A stretch of 64,000 nucleotides of DNA from Parolsenella catena (lineage in GTDB: Bacteria; Actinomycetota; Coriobacteriia; Coriobacteriales; Atopobiaceae), in the NCBI RefSeq assembly GCF_003966955.1, contig NZ_AP019367.1, forward strand, positions 310,001 to 374,000, read 5' to 3'. Positions 51,244-60,903 of this stretch are shown here, piece after piece (the first letter of the stretch is position 1; every line of letters begins with the position of its first letter). The notes below the pieces were generated by a model that saw only the letters and a list, made by a program, of their open reading frames with translations, made no database searches and had not been told where the DNA came from. Made by a program: the position numbers and the translations under genes.

Positions 51244-51996
51244 GTGTCAGACGTGCTCGCCAGCACACCCGTCGCGCCCCCTCGCCTCGACCGTCGCAGC
51301 CTTCGCAGCCGTGCGCGCCTTCGCGACGCGCTTGCCGCAGAGATCCAGGCCACCGGCGACCTGTCGCGCGTCACGGTCACGGCGGTGACCGAGCGCGCCG
51401 GGCTCACGAGGAGGACGTTCTACTCGCATTTCCATGACATCCCCGACCTCGTGGCCGCCGTCGAGGCCGATGCGCTCGCCGACATCCGCAGCCTCGTCGA
51501 GCGCATCGCCGCCTCGCACCTTGACGACCTCACGGCCGCGCTCGAGCGTCTCAAGCCCGCTCCGGGCGCGGTTGAGCTGCTGTGCTACTTCCGCGACAAC
51601 GCCGCGCACCTCACGGCACTGCTCGGTGAGGGCGGAGACCCCGCGTTTGTCGAGAAGATCAAGGACGTGTGCGCGGACGCCGTGTGCGGTCGCGCCCTCG
51701 ACGGCATCGACGCACGCGCCGTGGGGCCGTTCTTTGACTACTACCTGGCGTTCGCGGTCTCCGCCGAGGCGGGCGTGCTCACGCGCTGGCTCACGGGTGG
51801 CATGCGCGAGAGCGTGCAGACCATGGCGCTCATGATGACGGCGCTCACCTTCGTGCGCCCCGGCGACCTGTACGGCAAGACCATCGACCTCAACGTGCCG
51901 GCCTACGCGCTGGCGCTCATGCGTTCGACCGAATCGCAGACTGTCGCGGCGGGCGGGGATACCCGCCGTGCGGAAGGAGAGCCCAACCATGACTAA
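51244..51996 (+). CDS. TetR-family transcriptional regulator
   Basis: Regulator of 250 aa. The N-terminal helix-turn-helix LRDALAAEIQATGDLSRVTV followed by VTERAGLTRRTFYSHFHDIPDLV is canonical; the C-terminal ligand domain includes a hydrophobic region FFDYYLAFAVSAEAGVLTRWL. GTG 51244 follows AAGGAGG by six bases. It overlaps the start of the 1590-residue activase-dehydratase gene by 8 bp, so both are made from one transcript. The ligand is unknown; acyl-CoA or fatty acid would suit the neighbour. Confidence 0.9.
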   Translation: MSDVLASTPVAPPRLDRRSLRSRARLRDALAAEIQATGDLSRVTVTAVTERAGLTRRTFYSHFHDIPDLVAAVEADALADIRSLVERIAASHLDDLTAALERLKPAPGAVELLCYFRDNAAHLTALLGEGGDPAFVEKIKDVCADAVCGRALDGIDARAVGPFFDYYLAFAVSAEAGVLTRWLTGGMRESVQTMALMMTALTFVRPGDLYGKTIDLNVPAYALALMRSTESQTVAAGGDTRRAEGEPNHD

Positions 51997-54900
51997 CAAC
52001 CCGGCAGCCTCCAACGCCGCCCAGGCCCAGGCGGCCCGCGGCATCGAGCTCGTCGCCAACGGCGCGGAGCTGCGCCCGGCGAGGACCACCGACTTCTCGC
52101 GCGCGCAGCTGCGCCTGGGCATCGACGTGGGCTCCACGACCGTCAAGCTCGCCGTCATCGACGAGCGCGATCGCATCGTCTACGCCAACTACCAGCGCCA
52201 CCACACCGACATCCGCGCCACGGCCAAAGAGCTGTTCGAGGGCGCCCGCGCCGTGCTAGGCGACGCCTCCATGCGCGTCTCCATCACCGGCTCGGGCGGC
52301 CTGCTGCTTGCCAAGTGGCTCGACCTCGAGTTCGTCCAGGAGGTCATCGCCAGCAAGCGCGCCGTCGAGACCCTCATCCCCCAGACCGACGTCGCCATCG
52401 AGCTCGGCGGCGAGGACGCCAAGATCATCTACTTCGACAACGGCATCGAGCAGCGCATGAACGGCACGTGCGCGGGCGGCACGGGCGCGTTCATCGACCA
52501 GATGGCGAGCCTTCTGCACACCGACGCCGGCGGCCTGAACGAGCTCGCCAAGGAGGCCACGCACATCTACCCCATCGCGAGCCGCTGCGGCGTGTTCGCC
52601 AAGACCGACGTCCAGCCGCTGCTCAACGAGGGTGCCGCACCCGCCGACGTCGCCGCCTCGATCTTCCAGGCCGTCGCGAACCAGACCGTCTCGGGCCTGG
52701 CGTGCGGCCACCCCATCCGCGGCTACGTCGCCTTCCTCGGCGGCCCGCTGCAGTACCTCTCCGAGCTGCGCCACCGCTTCTACGAGACGCTCAGCCTGGA
52801 CGAGGAGCACCGCATCGTTCCTACGAACGCCCACCTGTTCGTGGCCACCGGCGCCGCGCTTGCCGGCGAGACCGACAAGCACGTGACGTTTGCCGAGGTC
52901 ATCGACGCGCTCGAGAACCTCGGTGACATGCAGGGCAGCGAGGTCCAGCGCCTGGACGCGCTGTTCGCCACGCCCGAGGAGCTCGCCGAGTTCCACGAGC
53001 GCCACGACGCGCAGGTCGTTCCCAAGGGAGACCTCGCGAGCTACCGCGGCCGCGTGTTCATCGGCATCGACGCCGGCTCCACGACGATGAAGGCCGCCGT
53101 CGTGGGCGAGGGCGGCGAGCTGCTCTACACCTGGTACGGCAACAACCGCGGCGACGTGCTGGGCACGGCGCGCGTCATCATGGACGACATCTACGACAGG
53201 CTGCCCGAGGGCTGCACGATCGGCCACGTCACCACGACCGGCTACGGCGAGGCCCTGCTCATCGAGGCCCTGCGCGCCGACTCCGGGGAGATCGAGACGG
53301 TGGCGCACCTGCGCGGCGCCAAGGCGTTCGTGCCCGACGTTGAGTTCATCCTCGACATCGGCGGCCAGGACATGAAGTGCCTGCGCGTGCGCAACGGCGT
53401 CATCGAGCACATCATGCTCAACGAGGCGTGCTCGTCTGGCTGCGGCAGCTTCATCGAGAGCTTCGCAGACTCCATGGGCCTCACGGTCCAGGAGTTCGCC
53501 AAGGCCGCCATGGGTGCCGACAAGCCCGTTGACCTGGGCAGCCGCTGCACCGTGTTCATGAACTCGCGCGTGAAGCAGGCCCAGAAGGAGGGCGCCACGG
53601 TGGGAGACATCGCGGCGGGGCTCTCCTACTCGGTCATCAAGAACGCGCTGTTCAAGGTCATCAAGATGCGTGACCCCGAGGAGATCGGTCGCTACGTCGT
53701 GGTCCAGGGCGGCACGTTCATGAGCGACGCCACGCTCCGCGCGTTCGAGAAGCTCACGGGCCGCGAGGCCATCCGCCCCGACATCGCCGGCTGCATGGGC
53801 TGCTACGGCGCCGCGCTTCTCGCCCGCGACCGCGCCGGCGCGGACGGCGTCTCCACGCTGCTCACGCGCGACCAGATCGACAACCTGCAGGTGAAGCAGA
53901 CGAAGGCCCACTGCGGCCGCTGCTCCAACAACTGCCTGCTCACGATCAACAACTTTGGCAACGGCCACAAGTTCATCACGGGCAACCGCTGCGAGAAGGG
54001 CGCCGGCCACAAGCGCAACAAGGTGGAGGCCCCCAACCTGTTCGCGTTCAAGAACAAGCTGCTGTTCGACCGTCCCGTGCTTGACCCCAAGACGGCCCCG
54101 CACGGCACCGTGGGCATCCCCCGCGCGCTCAACATGTACGAGAACTACCCGTTCTGGCACGCGTTCTTCACGGAGCTCGGCTTCTCGGTGGTGCTCTCGG
54201 ACCAGTCCACGAAGAGGACCTACGAGGCCGGCATCGAGTCCATGCCGTCCGAGTCCGTGTGCTACCCGGCCAAGCTCTCCCACGGCCACATCATGAACCT
54301 GCTCGAGAAGGACCCCGACTTCATCTGGATGCCCTGCATCCGCTGGGAGCGCCAGGAGGACGAGACGGCGGGCAACCACTACAACTGCCCCATCGTCATG
54401 AGCTACCCGCAGGCGCTGGGCCTCAACGTCGACGAGCTCGCCGCGCCCCAGGTGGAGTTCCTGGACGCCTTCGTGCCCTATGACGACAAGAGGGAGCTCA
54501 AGCGCCGCCTGTACGAGCTCATCTCCGTGCGGCGCGAGGCCGACGCCAAGGCGGGTCGCGGCCGCTTCCGCGGAGAGCACATCACCCGCACGGAGGTCGA
54601 CCGCGCCGTGAACGCGGCCTGGGAGGCCGACCTCGAGTTCAAGCAGACCATGCAGCGCAAGGGTGACGAGACGCTCGCCTGGGTGGAGGCCCACGACGCC
54701 CACGGCATCGTGCTGGCGGGCCGTCCCTACCACAACGACCCAGAGATCAACCACGCCATCCCCGAGCTCGTGAACAGCTTTGGCTTTGCCGTGCTCACCG
54801 AGGACTCCGTGGCCCACAAGATGCGTCCCGAGCGCCCCATCCGCGTCGTCGACCAGTGGATGTACCACTCGCGCCTCTACCGCGCGGCGCGCTTCGTGGC

Positions 54901-56761
54901 CTCCCGCAACGACCTCGACCTCATCCAGCTCAACAGCTTTGGCTGCGGCCTGGACGCCCTCACCACCGATCAGGTCCAGGAGATCCTCGAGGCGTCCGGC
55001 AAGATCTACACCGTGCTGAAGATCGACGAGGTCTCCAACCTGGGCGCCGCGCGCATCCGCGTGCGCTCGCTCATGGCGGCCCTGTCCGAGCAGCGCGACG
55101 AGCTCGCCCGCGAGGTGGCCGCCGGCAAGCTCGCGCCCGCGGGTCCCGTGGACGTGCGCCGCGCCGACGGCTCGCTCGAGCGCGCGAAGGCGCCCGAGCA
55201 GGGCAGGCTGCCCGTGTGGCGCGAGGCCAAGAGCGCCGCGTTCAAGAAGGTGCGCTACACCAAGGAGATGCAGGAGAGCGGCTACACGCTGCTGTGCCCG
55301 CAGATGTCGCCCATCCACTTCGAGCTCATCGAGCAGCTGCTCGTGAACGCCGGCTTCAACGCGGTGCTTCTGCCCTCCGTCGACCACGGCGCGGTGGAGG
55401 CCGGCCTCAAGTACGTCAACAACGACATCTGCTACCCGTCAATCCTCGTCACGGGCCAGATCATGGAGGCCATCGAGAGCGGCAAGTACGACCTCTCCCG
55501 CACGGCCGTCATCATCTCCCAGACGGGCGGCGGCTGCCGAGCCACGAACTACATCGCCCTCATCCGCAAGGCGCTCAAGGACTCGGGTCATCCGGAGGTC
55601 CCCGTGGTGTCGCTCACCGCGGCGAGCGGCCTTGACGAGGACAACCCCGGCTTCAACGTCTTCAAGCCCGACCTCATCGTCCATGCCGTCTACGCGCTGC
55701 TCTACGGCGACCTCATCATGCAGGCGCTCTACCGCGTGCGCCCCTACGAGGCCCAGGCCGGTGCGGCAAACGCCCTGTACGACCAGCTCATGGAGCGCGC
55801 CAAGGTCGAGCTCGTGAGCTGCGGCCAGCGCGGCTTCCTGAAACTGTGCCAGGACACGGTGGACGCGTTCGAGACGCTGCCCGTGGTGGCAGACCGCTCC
55901 AAGCCGCGCGTGGGCGTCGTGGGAGAGATTCTCGTCAAGTTCCACCCCACGGCCAACAACGAGGTCGTCAAGGTCATCGAGCAGGAGGGCTGCGAGGCCG
56001 TTGTCCCGGGTCTGGTGGACTTCTTCCTCTTTGGCATGACGAGCCCCATGAACATGCGCGGCGAGCTTGGCACCAAGTTCCGCAAGCGCCTCACGCACCA
56101 GACGGGCATCAAGGTCATCGAGGCCATGCGCGAGCCCATCAACCGCATGCTCGAGAAGTCCACGCGCTTTGAGCCCTACCCCGACATCTACGAGCTCGCC
56201 GCCAAGGCCAAGCAGATCCTGTCTTTGTGCAACACGATGGGCGAGGGCTGGCTGCTCACGGCCGAGATGTGCGACCTCATTGAGACGGGCACGCCCAACA
56301 TCGTGTGCTGCTCGCCGTTCGCGTGCCTGCCCAACCACGTGGTGGGCAAGTCGGTCATCAAGCGCCTGCGCGAGATGCACCCCGAGAGCAACATCGTGGC
56401 CGTTGACTACGACCCGGGCGCCTCGGAGGTCAACCAGCTCAACCGCATCAAGCTCATGATCTCCGTGGCCAAGGAGAACTTCCGCCGTGCCCGCGCGGCC
56501 GCAGCCGAGATGGGAGGGACCGCCGACAACGTGGCAGCCTTCCGCCTCGAGAACCCCGAAGACCCCACGACCCACGTCGTGGCACCGCTTGCGGGTGCGG
56601 ACCTTGCCGATGACGCGTGCGAGGGCGGCGTCTGCGCCATGCCCGAGAGCGCGCTGCCCCTCTCGCGCGCCCAGCTCGACCGCATCGAGGCCGCGAAGGC
56701 CGCCGCTGCCGAGCGCGCCGCCGCGGCCGAGTCCGAGGCGAGCGGGGACGACGCGGAGTAG
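51989..56761 (+). CDS. Giant double activase/2-hydroxyacyl-CoA dehydratase-like protein
   Basis: Protein of 1590 aa. Two HgdC-like activase domains come first: GIDVGSTT at 44-51 with cluster cysteines C161 (NGTCAGGTG) and C200 (SRCGVF), then GIDAGSTT at 359-366 with C481 (NEACSSGCG) and C520 (SRCTVF). A DUF2229 module with CGRCSNNC (C642, C645, C649) follows, then large dehydratase-like modules with PSESVCYPAKLSHGH, GRPYHNDPEINH, the NNDICYPSILVTGQ block and a late CCSPFACLPNH near residue 1440. An acidic/Ala tail ends it. Such proteins are known as acyl-CoA dehydratase activase-related; the reaction is not established. All expected cluster cysteines are intact. ATG 51989 with GAAGGAGAG upstream. 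Confidence 0.9.
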   Translation: MTNNPAASNAAQAQAARGIELVANGAELRPARTTDFSRAQLRLGIDVGSTTVKLAVIDERDRIVYANYQRHHTDIRATAKELFEGARAVLGDASMRVSITGSGGLLLAKWLDLEFVQEVIASKRAVETLIPQTDVAIELGGEDAKIIYFDNGIEQRMNGTCAGGTGAFIDQMASLLHTDAGGLNELAKEATHIYPIASRCGVFAKTDVQPLLNEGAAPADVAASIFQAVANQTVSGLACGHPIRGYVAFLGGPLQYLSELRHRFYETLSLDEEHRIVPTNAHLFVATGAALAGETDKHVTFAEVIDALENLGDMQGSEVQRLDALFATPEELAEFHERHDAQVVPKGDLASYRGRVFIGIDAGSTTMKAAVVGEGGELLYTWYGNNRGDVLGTARVIMDDIYDRLPEGCTIGHVTTTGYGEALLIEALRADSGEIETVAHLRGAKAFVPDVEFILDIGGQDMKCLRVRNGVIEHIMLNEACSSGCGSFIESFADSMGLTVQEFAKAAMGADKPVDLGSRCTVFMNSRVKQAQKEGATVGDIAAGLSYSVIKNALFKVIKMRDPEEIGRYVVVQGGTFMSDATLRAFEKLTGREAIRPDIAGCMGCYGAALLARDRAGADGVSTLLTRDQIDNLQVKQTKAHCGRCSNNCLLTINNFGNGHKFITGNRCEKGAGHKRNKVEAPNLFAFKNKLLFDRPVLDPKTAPHGTVGIPRALNMYENYPFWHAFFTELGFSVVLSDQSTKRTYEAGIESMPSESVCYPAKLSHGHIMNLLEKDPDFIWMPCIRWERQEDETAGNHYNCPIVMSYPQALGLNVDELAAPQVEFLDAFVPYDDKRELKRRLYELISVRREADAKAGRGRFRGEHITRTEVDRAVNAAWEADLEFKQTMQRKGDETLAWVEAHDAHGIVLAGRPYHNDPEINHAIPELVNSFGFAVLTEDSVAHKMRPERPIRVVDQWMYHSRLYRAARFVASRNDLDLIQLNSFGCGLDALTTDQVQEILEASGKIYTVLKIDEVSNLGAARIRVRSLMAALSEQRDELAREVAAGKLAPAGPVDVRRADGSLERAKAPEQGRLPVWREAKSAAFKKVRYTKEMQESGYTLLCPQMSPIHFELIEQLLVNAGFNAVLLPSVDHGAVEAGLKYVNNDICYPSILVTGQIMEAIESGKYDLSRTAVIISQTGGGCRATNYIALIRKALKDSGHPEVPVVSLTAASGLDEDNPGFNVFKPDLIVHAVYALLYGDLIMQALYRVRPYEAQAGAANALYDQLMERAKVELVSCGQRGFLKLCQDTVDAFETLPVVADRSKPRVGVVGEILVKFHPTANNEVVKVIEQEGCEAVVPGLVDFFLFGMTSPMNMRGELGTKFRKRLTHQTGIKVIEAMREPINRMLEKSTRFEPYPDIYELAAKAKQILSLCNTMGEGWLLTAEMCDLIETGTPNIVCCSPFACLPNHVVGKSVIKRLREMHPESNIVAVDYDPGASEVNQLNRIKLMISVAKENFRRARAAAAEMGGTADNVAAFRLENPEDPTTHVVAPLAGADLADDACEGGVCAMPESALPLSRAQLDRIEAAKAAAAERAAAAESEASGDDAE

Positions 56762-56840
56762 CGAGCCGTGGCGGGTCGGCCCGTCCCATTTCTGGCGGGC
56801 GTGCGGCCGCGCCCCCGCTACCATAGGAGCCAGAACGTCT

Positions 56841-56876
56841 GCCCGCCCGGTGCCAGCGTGCCGGGCGGGCCTTTCT
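56841..56876 (+). terminator. Terminator before argH
   Basis: GCCCGCCCGG (56841-56850) pairs with CCGGGCGGGC (56861-56870), followed by CTTTCTC, 80 bp past the stop of the giant protein and 33 bp before the argH start. It may cause partial termination or attenuation. Confidence 0.7.
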
Positions 56877-56908
56877 CACACGACCCTTCGCGCAGGCAAG
56901 GACTGATC

Positions 56909-58351
56909 ATGAGCGACAACAACGCAACACCTAAGACCGCCGCCGACGCCCCCAAGCCCCTGTGGGCAGGCCGCTTCTCCGCCGCCCCCACCGGCGAGCT
57001 CGAGCGCTTCGGCGCCTCGCTGCCGTTTGACAAGCGCATGTGGCGCCAGGACATCCGCGGCTCCAAGGCCCACGCCGCCATGCTCGCCCACCAGGGCGTC
57101 ATCTCGCAGCAGGACGCCGACGCCATCCGCGCCGGCCTCGACGACATCGCCGGCCAGATCGAGCGCGGCGAGTTCACGTTCGACGTCGACCGCGACGAGG
57201 ACATCCACATGGCCATCGAGCGCGTCCTGACCGAGAACATCGGACCTGCCGGCGGGCGCCTCCACACGGGCCGCTCCCGCAACGACCAGACGGCCGTGGA
57301 CACGCACCTCATCGCACGCGACCTCGCCGACGAGATCCTCGCCTCGCTCGCCAAGCTCGAGGCCGTGCTGCTCGACCGTGCCCAGGGCGAGTTCGGCGTC
57401 GTCATGCCGGGCTACACGCACATGCAGCCCGCCCAGCCGGTGCTGCTGAGCCACCACCTGCTCGCCTACTTCTGGATGTTCAACAGGGACTTCCGTCGCG
57501 TGTCCGCCGCGCGCGAGGCCGCGAACGTCTGCCCGCTGGGCGCCGCGGCGCTCGCCGGCACCACCTACCCGCTCGACCGCCACATGACGGCCGAGGCCCT
57601 GGGCTTCTCGGGCCCCACGGCCAACTCCATGGACTCCGTGAGCGACCGCGACTACCTTCTCGACCTCATCTACGCCTGCAGCGTGTGCCAGGTGCACCTG
57701 TCCCGGCTGTGCGAGGAGCTCGTGTGGTGGAGCTCCGCCGAGTTTGGCTTCGTGGAGATGGATGACGCCCACTCCACCGGTTCCTCGATCATGCCGCAGA
57801 AGAAGAACCCCGACTTCGCCGAGCTCGTGCGCGGAAAGTCCGGGCGCGTCGTCGGCGACCTCACGAGCCTGCTCGTCACGGTGAAGGGCACGCCGCTCAC
57901 CTACGACAAGGACCTCCAGGAGGACAAGGAGCCGCTGTTCGACGCCGCCGACACGGTGCTTGGCTCGCTCATGGCCTGCACGGGCATGCTCGCCACCTGC
58001 ACGTTCAAGGAGGAGCGCATGCGCGAGGCCTCCCACGAGGGCTACATGGCGGCCACGGACCTGGCTGACTACCTCGTGGGCAAGGGCCTGCCGTTCCGCC
58101 AGGCACATGCCGTGGTGGGCCGCATCGTGGGCGACTGCGTGCGCGAGGGCGTGACGCTCCAGCAGCTCAGCACCGACGAGCTTCGCAGCTACTCCGAGCT
58201 GTTCGACGACGACGCCCATGAGGCGCTCGACATCGACAGCATCGTGCGTCGCCGCACCACGTTTGGTGGCACGGGCCACGAGGCCGTGCGCGCCCAGCTC
58301 AAGCTGGCGACCGAGGCCCTCGAGGCCGACGAGGCCGCGCTGGGCGAATAG
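56909..58351 (+). CDS. argH: Argininosuccinate lyase
   Basis: Enzyme of 480 aa cleaving argininosuccinate to arginine and fumarate. The fumarase/lyase-superfamily signature GSSIMPQKKNPD is present, with the N-terminal LWAGRFSAAPTGELERFGASL, IHMAIERVL and TGRSRNDQ blocks. ATG 56909 with AAGGAC upstream. No argG or other arginine genes lie beside it. It follows a terminator-like hairpin and may have its own promoter (TACCAT at 56819-56824). Confidence 0.95.
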   Translation: MSDNNATPKTAADAPKPLWAGRFSAAPTGELERFGASLPFDKRMWRQDIRGSKAHAAMLAHQGVISQQDADAIRAGLDDIAGQIERGEFTFDVDRDEDIHMAIERVLTENIGPAGGRLHTGRSRNDQTAVDTHLIARDLADEILASLAKLEAVLLDRAQGEFGVVMPGYTHMQPAQPVLLSHHLLAYFWMFNRDFRRVSAAREAANVCPLGAAALAGTTYPLDRHMTAEALGFSGPTANSMDSVSDRDYLLDLIYACSVCQVHLSRLCEELVWWSSAEFGFVEMDDAHSTGSSIMPQKKNPDFAELVRGKSGRVVGDLTSLLVTVKGTPLTYDKDLQEDKEPLFDAADTVLGSLMACTGMLATCTFKEERMREASHEGYMAATDLADYLVGKGLPFRQAHAVVGRIVGDCVREGVTLQQLSTDELRSYSELFDDDAHEALDIDSIVRRRTTFGGTGHEAVRAQLKLATEALEADEAALGE

Positions 58352-58445
58352 CCACGGCGCCTTCCGGGTGGCGAGACGTGGCGGCTGCGTGTCGCCTCGC
58401 CACCAACCCCGGTCCCAGCGCTGGCCCAGTCATTTCGTCATGAGA

Positions 58446-58479
58446 AAGGCCCCGTCCCTCGTGCGAGGGACGGGGCCTT
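58446..58479. terminator. Bidirectional terminator between argH and the PBP
   Basis: AAGGCCCCGTCCCTCG (58446-58461) and CGAGGGACGGGGCCTT (58464-58479) pair perfectly. The stem lies between convergent genes 94 bp past argH; T-tracts are weak. Confidence 0.8.
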
Positions 58480-58494
58480 GTGCTGCCGCAGGCG

Positions 58495-60663
58495 CTACTC
58501 CGTGGTGCCTGCGTCTCCGCCTGGCGTGGGCGTTGGGTCGGGGGTGGGTTCGGGCTCGGGCGTGGGTGTCGGGGTTGGGGTCGGGGTCGGCGTGGTGCCG
58601 CCGTCGCCGCCCGCGGTACCGCCGTCGCCGCCGGTGCCCGTGGTGGTCTGCTCGCTCTCGGTGTTCTCGGCCGCGGCCTCCTCGGTCGTGGCCTCGGTCG
58701 TGGCGGCCGTGCCGTCATTTGCGGAGGACGCGGTGTTGGAGAACTTCCAGGTGCTGTTCTCCTTGTAGGTGGGGTTCGCGGCGTTGGCCATGGGCCAGTC
58801 CGCACGTGGGGTGTCGGCGAGCACCGTGTTCACGAAGTAGGCGAAGGCCCTGTTGGACGTCTCGGCTGGGTGCTTGCCGGTGCTGGAGTCCGAGCTCTTG
58901 TAGCCCGTCCAGATGGCGACGGACAGCTGCGGGGTGTAGCCGCAGAACCAGAGGTTCTCGGTGTTGTCCGTGGTGCCGGTCTTGCCGGCGACGGGCTGGT
59001 TGATCGTGAGCATGGAGTTCATGGCGCTGGCCGTGCCGTTGGTGACGACGCCCTCGAGCACCTCGGTGGCCGCCTTGGCCACGCCCTCGTCGAGCACGCG
59101 CGTGGGGCTGTCCTTGTGCTCGTAGACGGTGTTGCCGTTGCGGTCCTCGATCTTGGTGATGGCAACCGGGTCACGGTGCTCGCCTCCGTTGGCGAGGCAT
59201 GCGTAGGCCTCGGCCATCTCGAGCGGGGAGGTGAGGTTGGCGCCAAGGATTGTGGAGCCATAGGGCTGCAGGTCAGACGAGACGCCCATGTCCTTGGCGG
59301 TCTGGACTACGTTGTCCACGCCCACGGCCATGCCCACCTGGACGTAGCCGGTGTTCGAGGACTTTGCCGTGGCGTCCGCGAGCGAGATCGTACCGTAGGA
59401 CGTGTTGGCGAAGTTCTGGACCTTCCAGGAGTTGGTGACCTGGATGGGGGAGTTGCAGTTGAGCATGATGTTGGGGTTCATGCCCTGCTTGAGCGCCGTG
59501 ACGAGCGTGAACATCTTGAAGCTCGAGCCCGTCTGCTTGAACGCGTTGCTCGCGGCGTTCACCTGGGCGCTGTCCGAGTCTGCGTAGAAGTCCTTGCCAC
59601 CGACCATGGCCTTGATGTAGCCGGTGGTGGGGTCGATGGCCACCAGGGCGCTCTCGAGCTTGGAGTCGCCGGTCTCGTCAAGCATGCGCGTCACGGCGTC
59701 CTGCGCGGCGTTCTGGGTGGTGGGGTCGAGCGTCGTGTAGACCTTCAGGCCGCTCTGCACGATCGTGTCCTGGGAGAAGTCGCCCTCGAGCAGGCCCTTG
59801 ACGTAGTTGGTCCAGAACGGGTAGGTGCCCTGCTGGTCCATGCTCGTGTCGCCGAGGTTGAGCACGAGGTCCTCGGCCTGCGCCGCGTCGTGCTCCTCCT
59901 GCGTGATGTCGCCGAGGCGCAGCATGTTGTCAAGCACCTTGTTGCGACGCTCCTTGGCGGCGTCGGGGTTCTGCGTGGGGTCGTAGTAGGACGGCGAGTT
60001 GGGCAGGCCGATGAGCGTGGCGGCCTCGGCGAGCGTGAGCTCGCTCGCGTGCTTGTTGAAGTACGTGAGGCTCGCCGCCTCGATGCCGTAGGCGCCGTGG
60101 CCGTAGTAGATGGTGTTGAGGTACATGAGCAGGATCTGGTCCTTGGAGTACATCTTCTCCATCTCGACGGCGATGTAGGCCTCGCGCACCTTGCGCCTGA
60201 TGGTCTTGTCGAACTGCTCGTCGGAGAGCACCGTGTTGCGCACGAGCTGCTGGGTGATGGTCGAGGCACCCTCCGAGCGGCCCGCGAGCTGCGAGAACAC
60301 GGCGCGGATGATGCCTGCCGGGTCTATGCCGTTGTGGCTGTAGAAGCGCTCGTCCTCGACGTCCACCGTTCCCTTCCACACGTAGGGCGAGACCTCGTCC
60401 TGCGAGATGGAGCGGCGGTTCTCGAGGTAGAACGTTGCGATGGTGTTGCCGTCCGCATCGTAGACCTCGCTCGGCTCGGCCACGAGGTAGGCGTCTGCCG
60501 AGGTGTAGTCGGGCAGGTCCTGCAGCCACGACTCCACGACGGCGCCGAGCGACACGGCAACGGCGATGGCCAGCAGCGCGAGGAAGCCCATGACGCCGGC
60601 AAGCGAGAAGCCGATGATGTGCGTCTTGGCGTGGGCGCGAGCGCGTCGGTTGCGAATTCCCAT
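58495..60663 (-). CDS. Class A penicillin-binding protein (PBP1A type)
   Basis: Bifunctional peptidoglycan synthase of 722 aa. One N-terminal helix (AGVMGFLALLAIAVAVSLGAVV), then a GT51 glycosyltransferase domain with EDERFYSHNGID and GASTITQQLVRN, then a transpeptidase domain with the SxxK motif GSSFKMF, KSSNTGY and KTGTT. The C-terminus carries an Ala/Glu/Thr stretch and then a (TP)n and (PE)-like tail of about 40 residues, a likely extended wall-spanning spacer. GGAGGG precedes the ATG at 60663. Single gene with its own promoter. Confidence 0.94.
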   Translation of the reverse strand: MGIRNRRARAHAKTHIIGFSLAGVMGFLALLAIAVAVSLGAVVESWLQDLPDYTSADAYLVAEPSEVYDADGNTIATFYLENRRSISQDEVSPYVWKGTVDVEDERFYSHNGIDPAGIIRAVFSQLAGRSEGASTITQQLVRNTVLSDEQFDKTIRRKVREAYIAVEMEKMYSKDQILLMYLNTIYYGHGAYGIEAASLTYFNKHASELTLAEAATLIGLPNSPSYYDPTQNPDAAKERRNKVLDNMLRLGDITQEEHDAAQAEDLVLNLGDTSMDQQGTYPFWTNYVKGLLEGDFSQDTIVQSGLKVYTTLDPTTQNAAQDAVTRMLDETGDSKLESALVAIDPTTGYIKAMVGGKDFYADSDSAQVNAASNAFKQTGSSFKMFTLVTALKQGMNPNIMLNCNSPIQVTNSWKVQNFANTSYGTISLADATAKSSNTGYVQVGMAVGVDNVVQTAKDMGVSSDLQPYGSTILGANLTSPLEMAEAYACLANGGEHRDPVAITKIEDRNGNTVYEHKDSPTRVLDEGVAKAATEVLEGVVTNGTASAMNSMLTINQPVAGKTGTTDNTENLWFCGYTPQLSVAIWTGYKSSDSSTGKHPAETSNRAFAYFVNTVLADTPRADWPMANAANPTYKENSTWKFSNTASSANDGTAATTEATTEEAAAENTESEQTTTGTGGDGGTAGGDGGTTPTPTPTPTPTPEPEPTPDPTPTPGGDAGTTE

Positions 60664-60681
60664 GCAAACCCTCCAATGCGG

Positions 60682-60709
60682 ATACATAGACTGTTCCATT
60701 ATCCGTCAA
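60682..60709 (-). promoter_or_regulatory. Promoter of the PBP gene
   Basis: On the minus strand TTGACG (plus 60704-60709) and TATGTA or ATGTAT (plus 60682-60688) are spaced by 15-16 bp, 19 bp upstream of the start codon. Confidence 0.5.
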
Positions 60710-60903
60710 AAACCCTCGTGGGATGCGCGCGCGTTGGAGTCAACGCCGCGTCCACATGCCTTGGGGGCGGATCCGGGGCCGCTGATTTTGCCACTCGCGG
60801 TAGGCCGACGCGAGAGGGGCGTCCGTGGGCGTTGCGTGGGGCGCGCCAAATTTGTCCGGTGCGTGTCATAGACTTGTGCGAGTGCAAAGCGAGGGAGGGG
60901 CGC

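Noticed and set aside
58520-58620. Short tandem GGGTCGG-type repeats as a CRISPR or regulatory repeat.
   Set aside because: They encode the Thr-Pro/Glu-Pro tail of the PBP in frame; no spacer structure.
58480-60903. A long plus-strand open frame running opposite the whole PBP gene into the DUF6056-like gene.
   Set aside because: It is the GC-rich antisense of a clear PBP1A with intact motifs; its translation is Val/Gly/Arg/His-rich with no recognisable domain. Only the part from 60904 is a real gene.
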